DNA of 64,000 nt. Origin: Chitinophagaceae bacterium 26-R-25. GTDB lineage: Bacteria > Bacteroidota > Bacteroidia > Chitinophagales > Chitinophagaceae. Shown one piece after another: positions 34,500-44,219 of this stretch. A program made the translations under genes and the position numbers. Location: positions 1,507,786 through 1,571,785 of the forward strand of contig JARWSJ010000002.1 of assembly GCA_029906195.1 (NCBI GenBank), given 5' to 3'. The notes under the pieces were generated by a model that worked only from the letters and a program-made list of their open reading frames with translations, made no database searches and was not told the DNA's origin. How positions within the stretch are numbered: position 1 is the first letter of the stretch; every line of letters starts with the position of its first letter.

Positions 34500-35738
34500 T
34501 TAGAGTACCACTATTTTTTGATTGAATACAGCAGTACTATTTGCTCCGGTTATTCGGATGAGGTAGACACTTTTTGGCAATGAAGATTTTAGAGAAATTG
34601 TTTCAGACTGGCCCTGAGACTGCACGTTGATATCACGCAGCAAAACTGCTTGCCCATTGAGATTCATCATTTCAAGATGGTAGGTGCCGGGCGTGAGTTG
34701 ATTAAACTGAAGCGTAAACTGGCCGCCGCTTACAGGATTGGGATAGATATTCACCTTGCTAAGATTATCGGGCACAATTTGCACCGGCTTTGCTAATGAA
34801 TCCTTTTTTTCTGGTTTTGTTTTTAAGAAATTGGCACTCGCCAGGTCGGAGCTGGGAAATATGCCATTTTTTGATTCGAATGGTTTGGCGTTCCAGTTTG
34901 TAGGATCTGCCACAAAATATGCGGTGCCATTATGGATGCTGCTGAGCAACACTTTTCCATCGGTGGTGATCGCTGCGCCATCTGTAGAAAAACCTTTCGG
35001 CAGGTTCCTGATATAGGCAATCAGTTTTGCTTCCTTGGTTTCCGCATCTACTGCAAAAACATTGTTACGTGCGGTGATCACATACAGTTTGCCTTCATCA
35101 TCTGAAAACATATCACCACCTCCGCAAATGCAGAAGGTATGCACTGAAATGCCGCAGTTGGAAGAGTCGTCCACCAAAGCGCCCATTTGTTTGATCTCTG
35201 TTTTTTTTCCGGTAGTAAAGCGAATGAAATTATTGCCATCGTTTGAAAGCGCATAGCCCGTACCGTCAGGAGTAAAGGTCATCCGGGTGATGATGGCACC
35301 TTCATTTTTACTCATGTTGGCAGTTCTGGTAAACTGCATGTCAGTAACATAATACAACTTCATGGTGTTAAGATCGATGTAGCGCAACTGGTCGATGTAC
35401 ATGGGAGTGAAGTAAAGACGGTTGGTCTTGTTGTCATAAGCAGCTGCCGCAACGCCGGTGCCGAAGGGTGTTTGGATTTCCTTCGCATACTTGCCCATGG
35501 CGGTCCATGCTTTTTTTGTGGTAGCATCATAAGCCTGGTTACGGGTATCTGTGCCGTTGAACAGCACATCACTAAATTCGCCTGTTCGCAAATCAAGCTT
35601 GCGCAGTGCGTTCCAATCTTTTCCCGTTGCCTGCAGATCGGTTATGGCATATGCAAAGCCGCTGTTTTGGGCATTTGCAACTGCAGCCATACCAAGCGCG
35701 CCGATAAGCAACGTTGTGGTAAGTAGTTTTTTCTGCAT
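34500..35738 (-). CDS. T9SS-sorted secreted protein, beta-propeller-like
   Basis: 412 aa with signal peptide MQKKLLTTTLLIGALGMAAVANAQ. Residues about 25-310 contain repeated short strands ending in propeller-like blocks (RKLDLRTGEFSDVLF, NRLYFTPMYIDQLRYIDL, GTGYALSNDGNNFIRF, GKLYVITARNNVFAVDAETK). The last about 75 residues are a T9SS type A sorting domain (VNIYPNPVSGGQFTL ... YLIRITG ... KIVVL), so it is exported through the outer membrane and anchored at the surface or released. The RBS is a clear GGAG five bases before the ATG, unusual here. First gene of the minus operon. Function unknown; a surface glycan-binding or scaffold role is possible. Confidence 0.75.
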   Translation of the reverse strand: MQKKLLTTTLLIGALGMAAVANAQNSGFAYAITDLQATGKDWNALRKLDLRTGEFSDVLFNGTDTRNQAYDATTKKAWTAMGKYAKEIQTPFGTGVAAAAYDNKTNRLYFTPMYIDQLRYIDLNTMKLYYVTDMQFTRTANMSKNEGAIITRMTFTPDGTGYALSNDGNNFIRFTTGKKTEIKQMGALVDDSSNCGISVHTFCICGGGDMFSDDEGKLYVITARNNVFAVDAETKEAKLIAYIRNLPKGFSTDGAAITTDGKVLLSSIHNGTAYFVADPTNWNAKPFESKNGIFPSSDLASANFLKTKPEKKDSLAKPVQIVPDNLSKVNIYPNPVSGGQFTLQFNQLTPGTYHLEMMNLNGQAVLLRDINVQSQGQSETISLKSSLPKSVYLIRITGANSTAVFNQKIVVL

Positions 35739-36499
35739 AGTCTCCTTTTTTGGTGTTTTTGAATTGAGAAATAGTAATAATCAATAAACTTGAGAAAGCG
35801 TAATAGGAGTAGGGTCAGGAAATAAATATATCTCCTGTTGCAGGGGTTATAGGCACAGATATAAGCATCGGTTATCCGATGATTCGAATATGGGTAATTT
35901 AATTCCGAGTGATGTTGTTATCGAAGAAAAACGAATGGAAAGGTGCTACTAAAACTTCCGTTGTAATGCCGCCAGGTGAAGCACAGTTAGTCGGGGCGCA
36001 AGCAATATCGTTAACCTGACCTTCACATAAGGAAGTGTTCATAAATCTACTCCACATCCTCATTTCTCGTATGTCGTTTTGCGAAAAAAAACTATCATTT
36101 TGCGTTTTTATTTAAGCTATTAAAGGATTGCTACTGGAAGCTATAAGCAGGTTGACAAGGTGTTGAAATTTTTCAGATGCCTAACCAGCAATACTTTTAT
36201 TTTAAAGCCCTTAAAGGTTTGTTCACTGAAAGTGAAGCCGAAGGGAAAGACCTATTGCTTTTGCAAAATGACTGTTTTTTTTCGCAAATTGACAGAAGCT
36301 AGATTTTGCTTCTAGGCTAATTTGGTATGTGCATTCTTTTAATATTGAAATGATTGTTGCCAGTTTTTGCACACGTCCAAATTGACAAAACCGGCAACAA
36401 CTATCACTTCTGCGGAAGAGCCGGTTAAGCACAAGGTACACAGGAGTATTTTTTGTTGTTTGGAGTTCGATATTCCGATATCTTCATGAGACTAACGAT
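35739..36499. other. Divergent intergenic region between two operons
   Basis: 761 bp between the minus operon and the plus-strand sigma factor gene; it must hold promoters for both. I see no credible ORF. Just before the sigma gene lies a small inverted repeat, GATAT-TCCG-ATATC. The minus-strand frame at 36223-36441 has no domain signal and is rejected. Confidence 0.5.
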
Positions 36500-37114
36500 A
36501 TGCAAAAAGGAGAAAATTTGACGCAGGAATGGTGTGCCTTTATTGGAACAAGAAGCAATGAAGCTTTTTATGTTCTTTATAGTCATTATCATGATTATTT
36601 CATTCAGATCGCTATTCAGAAAGGCTTTTCGCTTGAGAAGGCAAAAGATTGTGTAAATGATTTGTTTCTTTATCTTTTTGAAAACCGTGCTAAACTAACT
36701 CACATAAAGCACCATCATAATTATTTGGTGACCAGTTTTTTGCGCAAGCTTTTCAGAAAGGGCCATTTTCGCAATTCGGAACTCCTTACAACAGGTGAAG
36801 AAAGTATGCTGGATGAAGCTGTTAACTCAGCCAACAATCTATTTTATCCGGACATAGATGATGAAGAAAAGTTGAGCATAGCATTAAAACCGTATATAGA
36901 TAAACTTTCATACAGCCAGGCAAAAATGATCTACCAGAAATTTTATATCGGGCTTAGTTATGAAGAAATCGCAACCGAGAATGGAATTTCCATAAAAACC
37001 GCATACAATACCATCTTGCAGGCGATAAAAAAGTTGAGGGGTCTCATTGGCGAAGAACGCACAAATGCATGGAAGGCTGGTATTTTCTCATTTGGTGGCT
37101 TCTTTTTTTGGTAG
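36500..37114 (+). CDS. ECF-type RNA polymerase sigma factor
   Basis: 204 aa sigma-70 family regulator. Region 2 is visible as NEAFYVLYSHYHDYFIQIA and the helix ending in VNDLFLYLFENR; region 4 as SQAKMIYQKFYIGLSYEEIA with the helix-turn-helix continuing ISIKTAYNTILQAIKKLR. The C-terminal extension (about 15 residues, Phe-rich) is typical of Bacteroidota PUL ECF factors. It is followed by a FecR anti-sigma factor and an STN-type SusC, the classic trans-envelope relay: glycan in SusC, STN to FecR, FecR to sigma, PUL transcription. It should drive the region 3 PUL. Confidence 0.92.
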   Translation: MQKGENLTQEWCAFIGTRSNEAFYVLYSHYHDYFIQIAIQKGFSLEKAKDCVNDLFLYLFENRAKLTHIKHHHNYLVTSFLRKLFRKGHFRNSELLTTGEESMLDEAVNSANNLFYPDIDDEEKLSIALKPYIDKLSYSQAKMIYQKFYIGLSYEEIATENGISIKTAYNTILQAIKKLRGLIGEERTNAWKAGIFSFGGFFFW

Positions 37115-37186
37115 GTTAGCATAAAAATACCGTTTACGATTATTTCTTATTATTGAATTCATTTCAATATGTAAGGCCACACACAT

Positions 37187-37203
37187 CCCCCCCCAAAAAA
37201 AAA
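37187..37203 (+). repeat. C8A9 homopolymer tract between sigma and anti-sigma genes
   Basis: Eight C followed by nine A in the 159-bp gap between the sigma factor and FecR genes, about 70 bp before the FecR ATG. Length changes here could alter the leader of FecR; no effect can be shown from sequence. Confidence 0.6.
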
Positions 37204-37273
37204 TAATAAAAAAGTTTACAAAAGCATAGGAAAAAAATGACTCTGCTGCTCTATTATCCAACATTAACAAAAA

Positions 37274-38455
37274 ATGAAGGAAGAGGAAATAGATCAGCTT
37301 ATTCAAGATGAAAGTTTTTTAAACTACTGCTTCCAAAGAAATAAGGAAGATATCCGGTATTGGGAAAACTGGTTGTTTGCCAATCCGAAACATGCAGATG
37401 ATATTGCTTCTTTGAAAAAACGCGTGTTATTGATAGCCGCGGCTGCACGGGAAAAGATGATGCAGCAACATTTTTCTGAATTACAAGAAAGGATAGTCGC
37501 TTCAAACAATAAAGGAAGAAATTATCTCCGGTGGAGCACAAGCGTAGCAGCCTCAATTATTTTATTCCTTTCTGTTGGCGGATATTTCATATTGAGCAAA
37601 AATCAAAAACCACCACTGGCAACGCAGGAAAAGCTTGTTCGAGACATTAATCCCGGTAGCAATAAAGCGGTTCTAACATTGGGTAATGGCCAGCAAGTAG
37701 TATTAACAGATGCATCTAATGGTGCCATCGCGCTACAGGGTAATGCAATAGTGAATAAGACAGCTGATGGACAAATTATTTATGATGCCAAAAAAGAATC
37801 TCAAACTGCTGTTGCCGAACAGGTGATAAACACAATCGTTACACCTCGTGGCGGGCAATGGTTTGTCACCCTATCCGATGGTACAAAGGTTTGGCTGAAC
37901 GCGGCTTCTTCCATTACTTATCCGGTTGTATTTACTGGTAAAGAACGAAAGGTTTCAATTACCGGCGAAGCCTATTTTGAGGTGGTTCACAATACAGCCA
38001 AGCCATTTAGAGTACAAGCCGGAAATATGTTGGTAGAAGATATTGGAACAGCGTTCAATGTTCATGCTTATGCAGATGAACCCTCCATAAAAACTACACT
38101 TGTTAATGGCAGTGCAAAAATTTCAGGGAAAGAAGAAGCGCATATTTTAATACCAGGGCAGCAGGCAATTGTGAAGATGAATGAAAATGCTATCCGGGTA
38201 AAAAGTGTAAATGTGGAACAGGTGGTTAGCTGGAAAAACGGGCAGCTACTTTTTGAAAACGAAGACTTAGCAACAATCATGCGGGAGGTATCCAGATGGT
38301 ACGATGTAGACGTATTATATCGTGGAGATATACCGAATCGTCTATTTGCAGGCGCTATACCTAGAAAATCAAACCTTTCCGAATTTCTAAAAATACTTGA
38401 ATACGAAAACGTTCATTATACATTAGATCATCATACCATTACCATTAGGCCATAG
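37274..38455 (+). CDS. FecR-family anti-sigma factor
   Basis: 393 aa inner-membrane regulator. The cytoplasmic N-terminus (about 1-78, acidic, binds sigma) precedes one transmembrane segment (about residues 83-103, SVAASIILFLSVGGYFIL). The periplasmic FecR domain follows (TPRGGQWFVTLSDGTKVWLN, GEAYFEVVHN, FRVQAGNMLVEDIGTAFNV), and a C-terminal STN-interacting DUF4974 domain (LATIMREVSRWYDVDVLYRG, ... ILEYENVHYTL) ends it. It lies between its sigma factor and an STN-bearing SusC, so its partner assignments are clear. The start ATG at 37274 is the only sensible one. Confidence 0.93.
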   Translation: MKEEEIDQLIQDESFLNYCFQRNKEDIRYWENWLFANPKHADDIASLKKRVLLIAAAAREKMMQQHFSELQERIVASNNKGRNYLRWSTSVAASIILFLSVGGYFILSKNQKPPLATQEKLVRDINPGSNKAVLTLGNGQQVVLTDASNGAIALQGNAIVNKTADGQIIYDAKKESQTAVAEQVINTIVTPRGGQWFVTLSDGTKVWLNAASSITYPVVFTGKERKVSITGEAYFEVVHNTAKPFRVQAGNMLVEDIGTAFNVHAYADEPSIKTTLVNGSAKISGKEEAHILIPGQQAIVKMNENAIRVKSVNVEQVVSWKNGQLLFENEDLATIMREVSRWYDVDVLYRGDIPNRLFAGAIPRKSNLSEFLKILEYENVHYTLDHHTITIRP

Positions 38456-38644
38456 TAACTACAAAACTAATCTTGCAACTAAAAAAATGAGAAAAATGAA
38501 AAAAAGAGACAAACCATAAACAACCAAAATCAAAAAAGCCGGAAGTGCTCGCGACACAACCGGCAAGAGTTTGAGTTGTCCCGCAATTGTTAATAGCAGG
38601 ACTAAGATTTATACAAAATTTACTCACCCAAACATTGCAAAAGT

Positions 38645-41600
38645 ATGAATTTTAATTCTACAGGCACCGCTGTGCGAAAAAAACAGCGTTGTGTAGTAAC
38701 CAAAACATTGTTGGTAATGAAGCTAACAGCTCTATTGATATTGATTGCCGCCATGCAGGTAACTGCTGCGGGCTTTGCACAAAACATTACCCTGAGCGAG
38801 AATAATGCACCATTAGAAAAGGTGTTTAACGAAATAAAAAAACAAAGCGGCTATGTATTTTTCTATGAGAAAAAAACGTTAGACAACACTGCTAACGTAA
38901 CCATTCATGTTAAAGATGCGGATATAAACAGTGCCCTCCAGCTTTGCCTGAAGGGCCAGCCACTTTCCTATACCATATCAGGAAATTTTATTGGTATAAA
39001 AAGAGTGAGTTCCCTTTTAACCAATGAAATGCCGATCCCGGTTGTACCAATCGTAAGTGAGTCCGACCCGATAAAAATTACGGGCCAGGTAGTGGATTCT
39101 GCGGGCAATCCGATTGCGGATGCATCTGTGATTATAAAAGGAACGAAGATTGGCACTACAACATCTAAAGACGGACATTTTCTGATAGAATCTTCTAAAA
39201 CTTCGGGTATACTTGTTGTTTCTTATATAGGGTTCACAAACAAAGAGGTCGCGTTTTCAGATGGAAATACAAATTTAAAAATTAAGATTGTTGCTCAGGT
39301 AAATGTGCAGCAGGATGTGGTTGTAGTGGGTTACGGTACTCAAAGGAAAATCAACATGACAGGAGCGATTGAAACAGTTAATGTATCTGATTTTGAAAGT
39401 AGACCGTTAACGAATACGAGTGCGGCCTTGCAAGGCAAAGTTACGGGGGCATATATCACCCAGACATCCGGAAGACCAGGATTTGATAACGCAACTATCT
39501 TAATCAGAGGCGTAGGTACATTCAATAATACAGCACCCTTAGTGATTATTGATGGTTTTGAAGGCTCGTTGAATGATGTTGCGCCCGGAGATATTGAATC
39601 TATAACAGTATTAAAAGATGCTGCTTCCAGCTCTATCTACGGAAATAAAGCCTCCAATGGCGTAATTCTTATTACCACGAAAAAAGGAAAAGGAAATAAA
39701 CTAAGTGTTGAGTATTCGGGGCTATATAGTATTCAAAAAGTAACCACGTCTCCTAAAGTATTAGATGGACTGGATTATATAAACTTAAAAAACCAGGCAT
39801 ATATTTATTCAACTGGAACTGGGTACAATGGCTATAATGAAGATTTACAACACTTTCAAAATAACACAGACCCTGTCACTTATCCCCCGCATTTTTCATG
39901 GTTTAATTTCCTCACCCAAGCGGCCCCACTAACTAATCACTCGGTGAGGCTGACTGGAGGAAATGACATGTTTAAGGTCGCAGCCTCTGCATTCTATAAC
40001 GATCAGCAAGGTATTTTGAAAGGCACAGATGCTTCCAAGATTGGGTATAGACTGAATTTATCTTCGAACTTATACCATAATAGGCTGAAAACAGAGATCG
40101 GGATTTCGGGGATGACCCAGAAAATAAAAGAATTTCAGCAGGCTGAATGGGGAATGTACTTTACATATATGAACTCACCTTTGGTGCCAGCTTCTATTCC
40201 TGCAGGTGTGGCAGGAAGTTCGGATCCAGGCGGATTTACCGGAGCTGCATGGCAATTGGCCATGGATCAATACGGAGGGGGCCATTTTGCAACCAATGTA
40301 CCTCTAAACATTCAGGCAAAAGCGAGCTACAATCTTTTGGACAATTTAACCGCTTCCATAGCTTACGATTATAACAAACAAACCAATTCGGTTGAAGATT
40401 GGCTTCCGTTGGCATATGTTTATAATTACTATCCAGGTGGATGGCGTAAAGAGCTTTCCGGATATTCAGGCTCCAATGGTCTTTACCTGACATCCAACAA
40501 TTACTTAGCAAAGGATTTTCAATCGCAACTCGACTATAATAAAAAGTTCTTTAGAGGTAGGCTTGACCTCAAGGCATTGGGGGGATTTCAGTCAAGGCTC
40601 TATCAATTTGACCAAACAACTGCAAGCAGAACTAATTACACTACTAATTTACCAATATTGAGTGCCGGTGACCCCAGTACGCAAAAAAATGGAGCTTATG
40701 CTGAGGAAGGGACATGGTTATCTTATTTTGGGCGAGTAAATCTTGCTTATAACAATAAATATTTGCTGGAAGCAAATATTAGACGTGACGGAAGTTCAAG
40801 GTTTTTGAATAAATGGGGTACTTTCCCTTCCGTTTCGGCCGGTTGGAAAATTTCAGAAGAATCTTTCTTGCGAGGGAGCAAGTTCATTTCCAACCTTAAA
40901 CTTCGTGCTTCCTGGGGCATATTGGGTAATGAATCTATTGGCTCCTATTATGCATCAACTGATCAGTTGGGTCTCGACAAAACGTACAACTTTGCTAACA
41001 CCTTACAGACTGCTGCTTACGTTTCGGTAATGGCAAATAAGCAAACAACTTGGGAAAGGTCAAGACAGTGGGACATTGGGTTGGATTTTGGATTATTTAA
41101 TAATGCCCTGTCTGGAACTGTGGATTACTTCAACAAGTATAATTCAGATATTTTAATGCAGTTGCCCGTGTCAGCAACGCTTGGGATCACTAACACTCCC
41201 TATCAGAATGTCGGCGAAATGACCAATTCCGGCATTGAGCTACAGCTGAACTATGGACATAAGTTTGGAAGGCTCAATAGCAGAATTTCAGCAGGGTTTA
41301 CGAAAGTAGAGAACAAAGTTACAGGGCTCGGTGGGCTGGATCAGGTTGTTTTCAGCGATTGGACACAAAGTGTGATTTGGAAAATCGGCCAGCCATACAA
41401 TTCGTATTACGGATTGAAAGTGGATGGAATATATCAAAGCCAAAGTGAAATTGATAAGCATTTAAGCAAGGGAGGACAAGGAACATACTTTGGCTATAAT
41501 GCTAAACCTGGAAATATAAGGTTTAAGGACCTAAACAGTGACGGCAAAATAGATGGGGATGACAGAACAGTAATTGGCAAACCCTATCCAAATTTTACAT

Positions 41601-42106
41601 ACTCTACAGCGTTTAATTTTGATTATGGCAATTTCGATTTAGGTATCTTGTTTTTGGGAGTTTCAGGGGTGAATACCGTTAACCAATTCGCACCTGTTAC
41701 ACCATTTACAAATGGTGTAGGTAATGTTTTGGACATTTACAAAAATGGCTGGACTGAGTCAAATCACAGTCAGACAATACAAGCTGTAAATATTGATGAT
41801 GGGAAAAACAGTATTCCTTCAGAATATTATATGGAAAATGCGTCCTATCTGCGATTGAAAAATATAGAAGCAGGATACACTATACATACTTCGGCTTCTT
41901 CAAAAATTGGATTAAGCAGTTTTAGAGTATATGCAGGGATACAAAACGCACTCACTTTTACTAAAATGCGATACGGATTTGATCCCGAAAAGCCCGTTGC
42001 AGCAGGCCAAATGAAGAGTCTGACTGGAGTGGCAGGGGCCCCAAATAACTGGATAGGATATCCCCAATCAAGAATTTTTACTGTAGGTGTATCAGCCAAA
42101 TTTTGA
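38645..42106 (+). CDS. SusC-like TonB-dependent receptor with STN domain
   Basis: 1153 aa outer-membrane transporter. A long N-terminal signal ends near AAGFAQ (about residue 45). STN domain about 47-115 (VFNEIKKQSGYVFFYEKKTL ... SYTISGNFIGI), carboxypeptidase-regulatory-like domain about 140-225 (ITGQVVDSAGNPIADASVII), plug starting at VVVVGYGTQRKINMTGAI with the SusC-type PLVIIDGFEG and VLKDAASSSIYG motifs, then a beta-barrel ending in FTVGVSAKF. The STN domain plus the upstream sigma/FecR pair make this an autoregulated PUL. A near-perfect palindrome separates it from susD. Confidence 0.95.
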   Translation: MNFNSTGTAVRKKQRCVVTKTLLVMKLTALLILIAAMQVTAAGFAQNITLSENNAPLEKVFNEIKKQSGYVFFYEKKTLDNTANVTIHVKDADINSALQLCLKGQPLSYTISGNFIGIKRVSSLLTNEMPIPVVPIVSESDPIKITGQVVDSAGNPIADASVIIKGTKIGTTTSKDGHFLIESSKTSGILVVSYIGFTNKEVAFSDGNTNLKIKIVAQVNVQQDVVVVGYGTQRKINMTGAIETVNVSDFESRPLTNTSAALQGKVTGAYITQTSGRPGFDNATILIRGVGTFNNTAPLVIIDGFEGSLNDVAPGDIESITVLKDAASSSIYGNKASNGVILITTKKGKGNKLSVEYSGLYSIQKVTTSPKVLDGLDYINLKNQAYIYSTGTGYNGYNEDLQHFQNNTDPVTYPPHFSWFNFLTQAAPLTNHSVRLTGGNDMFKVAASAFYNDQQGILKGTDASKIGYRLNLSSNLYHNRLKTEIGISGMTQKIKEFQQAEWGMYFTYMNSPLVPASIPAGVAGSSDPGGFTGAAWQLAMDQYGGGHFATNVPLNIQAKASYNLLDNLTASIAYDYNKQTNSVEDWLPLAYVYNYYPGGWRKELSGYSGSNGLYLTSNNYLAKDFQSQLDYNKKFFRGRLDLKALGGFQSRLYQFDQTTASRTNYTTNLPILSAGDPSTQKNGAYAEEGTWLSYFGRVNLAYNNKYLLEANIRRDGSSRFLNKWGTFPSVSAGWKISEESFLRGSKFISNLKLRASWGILGNESIGSYYASTDQLGLDKTYNFANTLQTAAYVSVMANKQTTWERSRQWDIGLDFGLFNNALSGTVDYFNKYNSDILMQLPVSATLGITNTPYQNVGEMTNSGIELQLNYGHKFGRLNSRISAGFTKVENKVTGLGGLDQVVFSDWTQSVIWKIGQPYNSYYGLKVDGIYQSQSEIDKHLSKGGQGTYFGYNAKPGNIRFKDLNSDGKIDGDDRTVIGKPYPNFTYSTAFNFDYGNFDLGILFLGVSGVNTVNQFAPVTPFTNGVGNVLDIYKNGWTESNHSQTIQAVNIDDGKNSIPSEYYMENASYLRLKNIEAGYTIHTSASSKIGLSSFRVYAGIQNALTFTKMRYGFDPEKPVAAGQMKSLTGVAGAPNNWIGYPQSRIFTVGVSAKF

Positions 42107-42152
42107 TTATTCATAAATCTCTTGAAAATTTCAAATTAAGATTCCTAATAAC

Positions 42153-42199
42153 ATACGTCGTTTGACCAAAGCGAATCCCGCTTTCGTCAAACGACGTAT
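42153..42199 (+). promoter_or_regulatory. 47-bp near-perfect palindrome between susC and susD
   Basis: The arm ATACGTCGTTTGAC pairs perfectly with GTCAAACGACGTAT. A C-C mismatch follows, then AAAGCG pairs with CGCTTT around the 5-base loop AATCC. It starts 47 bp after the susC stop and ends 42 bp before susD. No T-run follows. Candidate mRNA stabiliser, processing site or mobile palindrome. Confidence 0.85.
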
Positions 42200-42241
42200 C
42201 TCGAGAGAACTTTATACGATCATTAAATAAATAAGTTAACA

Positions 42242-43843
42242 ATGAAAAAGTTCATTATATTTTGTTTATCGGCATTCACTTTATTCGGATGCAAAAAATA
42301 TCTAGACAGGGATCCCAAAGCTTTTTTGTCCCCCAGCACCTATGTAACAGATAGTGTAACTGCTGGGGCTTTGCTAAACGGCGTCTATAATGCAGTTGAC
42401 GGTTATACAGATGGCTTTGCCAAGATGACTCCGTATTATTTAGATTTAGCTTCTGATAACTGTATGAGCAATGCTCCATGGCAATATTTTACCGTATTTC
42501 CTCAAAGCCAGGCTTCGCCCCTTAATACATACGTACAACTGCGGTGGAATATGGATTATACAGGCGTATCAAGGGCCAACTATTTTTTATCTCAGCTTGC
42601 AGCTAATCCGAGCTTTACGCAAGACATTTATAAACGCTTATCTGCAGAGGCAAAATTTCTCAGGGCTTATTTTTATCATGATTTAGTTACATATTGGGGT
42701 GATGTACCGCTTATTTTAACAGTTTCCGATATCAGCGCTAAACCAGCAAAAGATGACAAGGCAAAAGTTATAGCCCAGGTGTTAAAGGACTTGAATGAAG
42801 CAATTCCTGGTTTGCCTACATCCTATTCAGGTAGTAATGTTGGTAGAGTTACCAAAGGGGCAGCACTAGCTCTTAAAGCAAGGGTATTGCTCTTTAATAA
42901 GCAATGGGCAGAAGCTGCTGCTACTGCAAAAACATGCATGGATTTAAATGCCTATAGCTTATACCCAAATTATTTTAACTTATTCAAGCAGGATTACAAA
43001 GATAATGTAACAAATACTGAAGCTATTTTTCAGGTCTTTTATACACCCAGCACCAATCCTTCCACTGCCAATAATTTAATTGACTGGCCACAATCTTATC
43101 AACCTACACTGCAATTGGTAAATGATTACTACATGGCAAACGGTTACCCTATAACGGATACTCGCTCGCATTATGATCCAAATAATCCTTTTATAGGAAG
43201 AGACCCACGGTTTGCAGCAAGCATTTGGTATCCGGGGTCACACTTTAAATATGCCCCATGGAATGCAGATCACATATTTGGCAATGCTACTGAATTGTGG
43301 AGTACAGGATTTAAGTGTAGAAAGTTTATTAATGAATCGATTAGCGCAGCCAACGAGGCTACGGGGCAGGCTATGAATAAAGTATTTATTCGTTATGCAG
43401 AAGTCTTACTCACTTATGCTGAGGCGCAAAATGAAGCTGTTGGTCCTGATGCTTCTGTATATTCCATAATAGATGCAATAAGAACGAGAGCTGGCATGAC
43501 GACATTATCCGTAGCTATGCCGGGCTTAAGTCAGTCTGGAATGAGAAATGAGATACGGCACGAAAGGAGAATTGAACTCGCATTTGAAGGCTTGCGATGG
43601 AATGATATCCAACGCTGGCAAATTGGCCCTCAGACAATCGTTGACGCAAAAGGATTAGATAAGAATTATCTCGATTATAAACAATATCCGGGCGATGGAA
43701 ATGGCGTTGTACCTGGTGTTTGGGAGTACAGGCCTATTACTGTAGACACAAGAATGTTTAACCCCGACAAAGACTATCTATGGCCCATACCGCAAACAGA
43801 GCTGGATGCGAATAAAAATATGATGCAAAATCCGACCTATTAG
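42242..43843 (+). CDS. SusD/RagB-family surface glycan-binding lipoprotein
   Basis: 533 aa lipoprotein; signal with lipobox LFGC (Cys17) followed by KKYLDRDPKAFLSPSTY. SusD blocks include LSAEAKFLRAYFYHDLVTYWGDVPLI (about residues 137-162, helical TPR region), GRVTKGAALALKARVLLF, and the C-terminal ERRIELAFEGLRWNDIQRWQ. It partners with the upstream SusC across a 135-bp gap that holds a strong palindrome, larger than the 18-bp gap in the first PUL. It delivers glycan to SusC at the cell surface. A stem-loop follows the stop. Confidence 0.95.
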   Translation: MKKFIIFCLSAFTLFGCKKYLDRDPKAFLSPSTYVTDSVTAGALLNGVYNAVDGYTDGFAKMTPYYLDLASDNCMSNAPWQYFTVFPQSQASPLNTYVQLRWNMDYTGVSRANYFLSQLAANPSFTQDIYKRLSAEAKFLRAYFYHDLVTYWGDVPLILTVSDISAKPAKDDKAKVIAQVLKDLNEAIPGLPTSYSGSNVGRVTKGAALALKARVLLFNKQWAEAAATAKTCMDLNAYSLYPNYFNLFKQDYKDNVTNTEAIFQVFYTPSTNPSTANNLIDWPQSYQPTLQLVNDYYMANGYPITDTRSHYDPNNPFIGRDPRFAASIWYPGSHFKYAPWNADHIFGNATELWSTGFKCRKFINESISAANEATGQAMNKVFIRYAEVLLTYAEAQNEAVGPDASVYSIIDAIRTRAGMTTLSVAMPGLSQSGMRNEIRHERRIELAFEGLRWNDIQRWQIGPQTIVDAKGLDKNYLDYKQYPGDGNGVVPGVWEYRPITVDTRMFNPDKDYLWPIPQTELDANKNMMQNPTY

Positions 43844-44219
43844 TTCATCTTATAATTTTTTCCGGTGGTAGGCATGTCTTTGATATGCCTACCTTACTAG
43901 AACACTTGCAGGTAGGTCTTAAATATCAGTAAGCCGAAATCTCTTTCTATCATAAACAAGAAATTATTCGTCATTTAAAAGCTTCATGAGTAAAGGAGAT
44001 TTATACATTAAAAGGAGAATCATCAGGCCACGAACATTCTGTGGTGAGGGATGCAATGCTAATGGACAAACGACGATTGAAATACATGCATGCCTGCCTC
44101 CATATCATTCTTGTTTAAAAAGGGACATGCAAGAAAAACGCAAAGGGAAAATTTAATCGTGTTCAGGGTTAATTGGAAACGCAGGTTGCAAAACTATTTA
44201 ATAGGCGTTAAAACATTCT
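43844..44219. other. Intergenic region after susD
   Basis: 376 bp with one stem-loop near the start and nothing else recognisable. The rest is AT-rich with no ORF over 30 codons that shows domain signal. It may hold a separate promoter for the GH95 gene. Confidence 0.5.
43867..43893 (+). terminator. Stem-loop downstream of second susD
   Basis: Perfect 9-bp stem GGTAGGCAT / ATGCCTACC with a 9-base loop, 23 bp after the stop. No strong T-run follows, so termination is probably partial. It parallels the stem-loop after the first susD. Confidence 0.5.

Noticed and set aside
36223..36441. 72-codon minus-strand frame upstream of the first sigma factor gene
   Set aside because: No domain, odd composition, and it lies in the region that must contain the sigma promoter.
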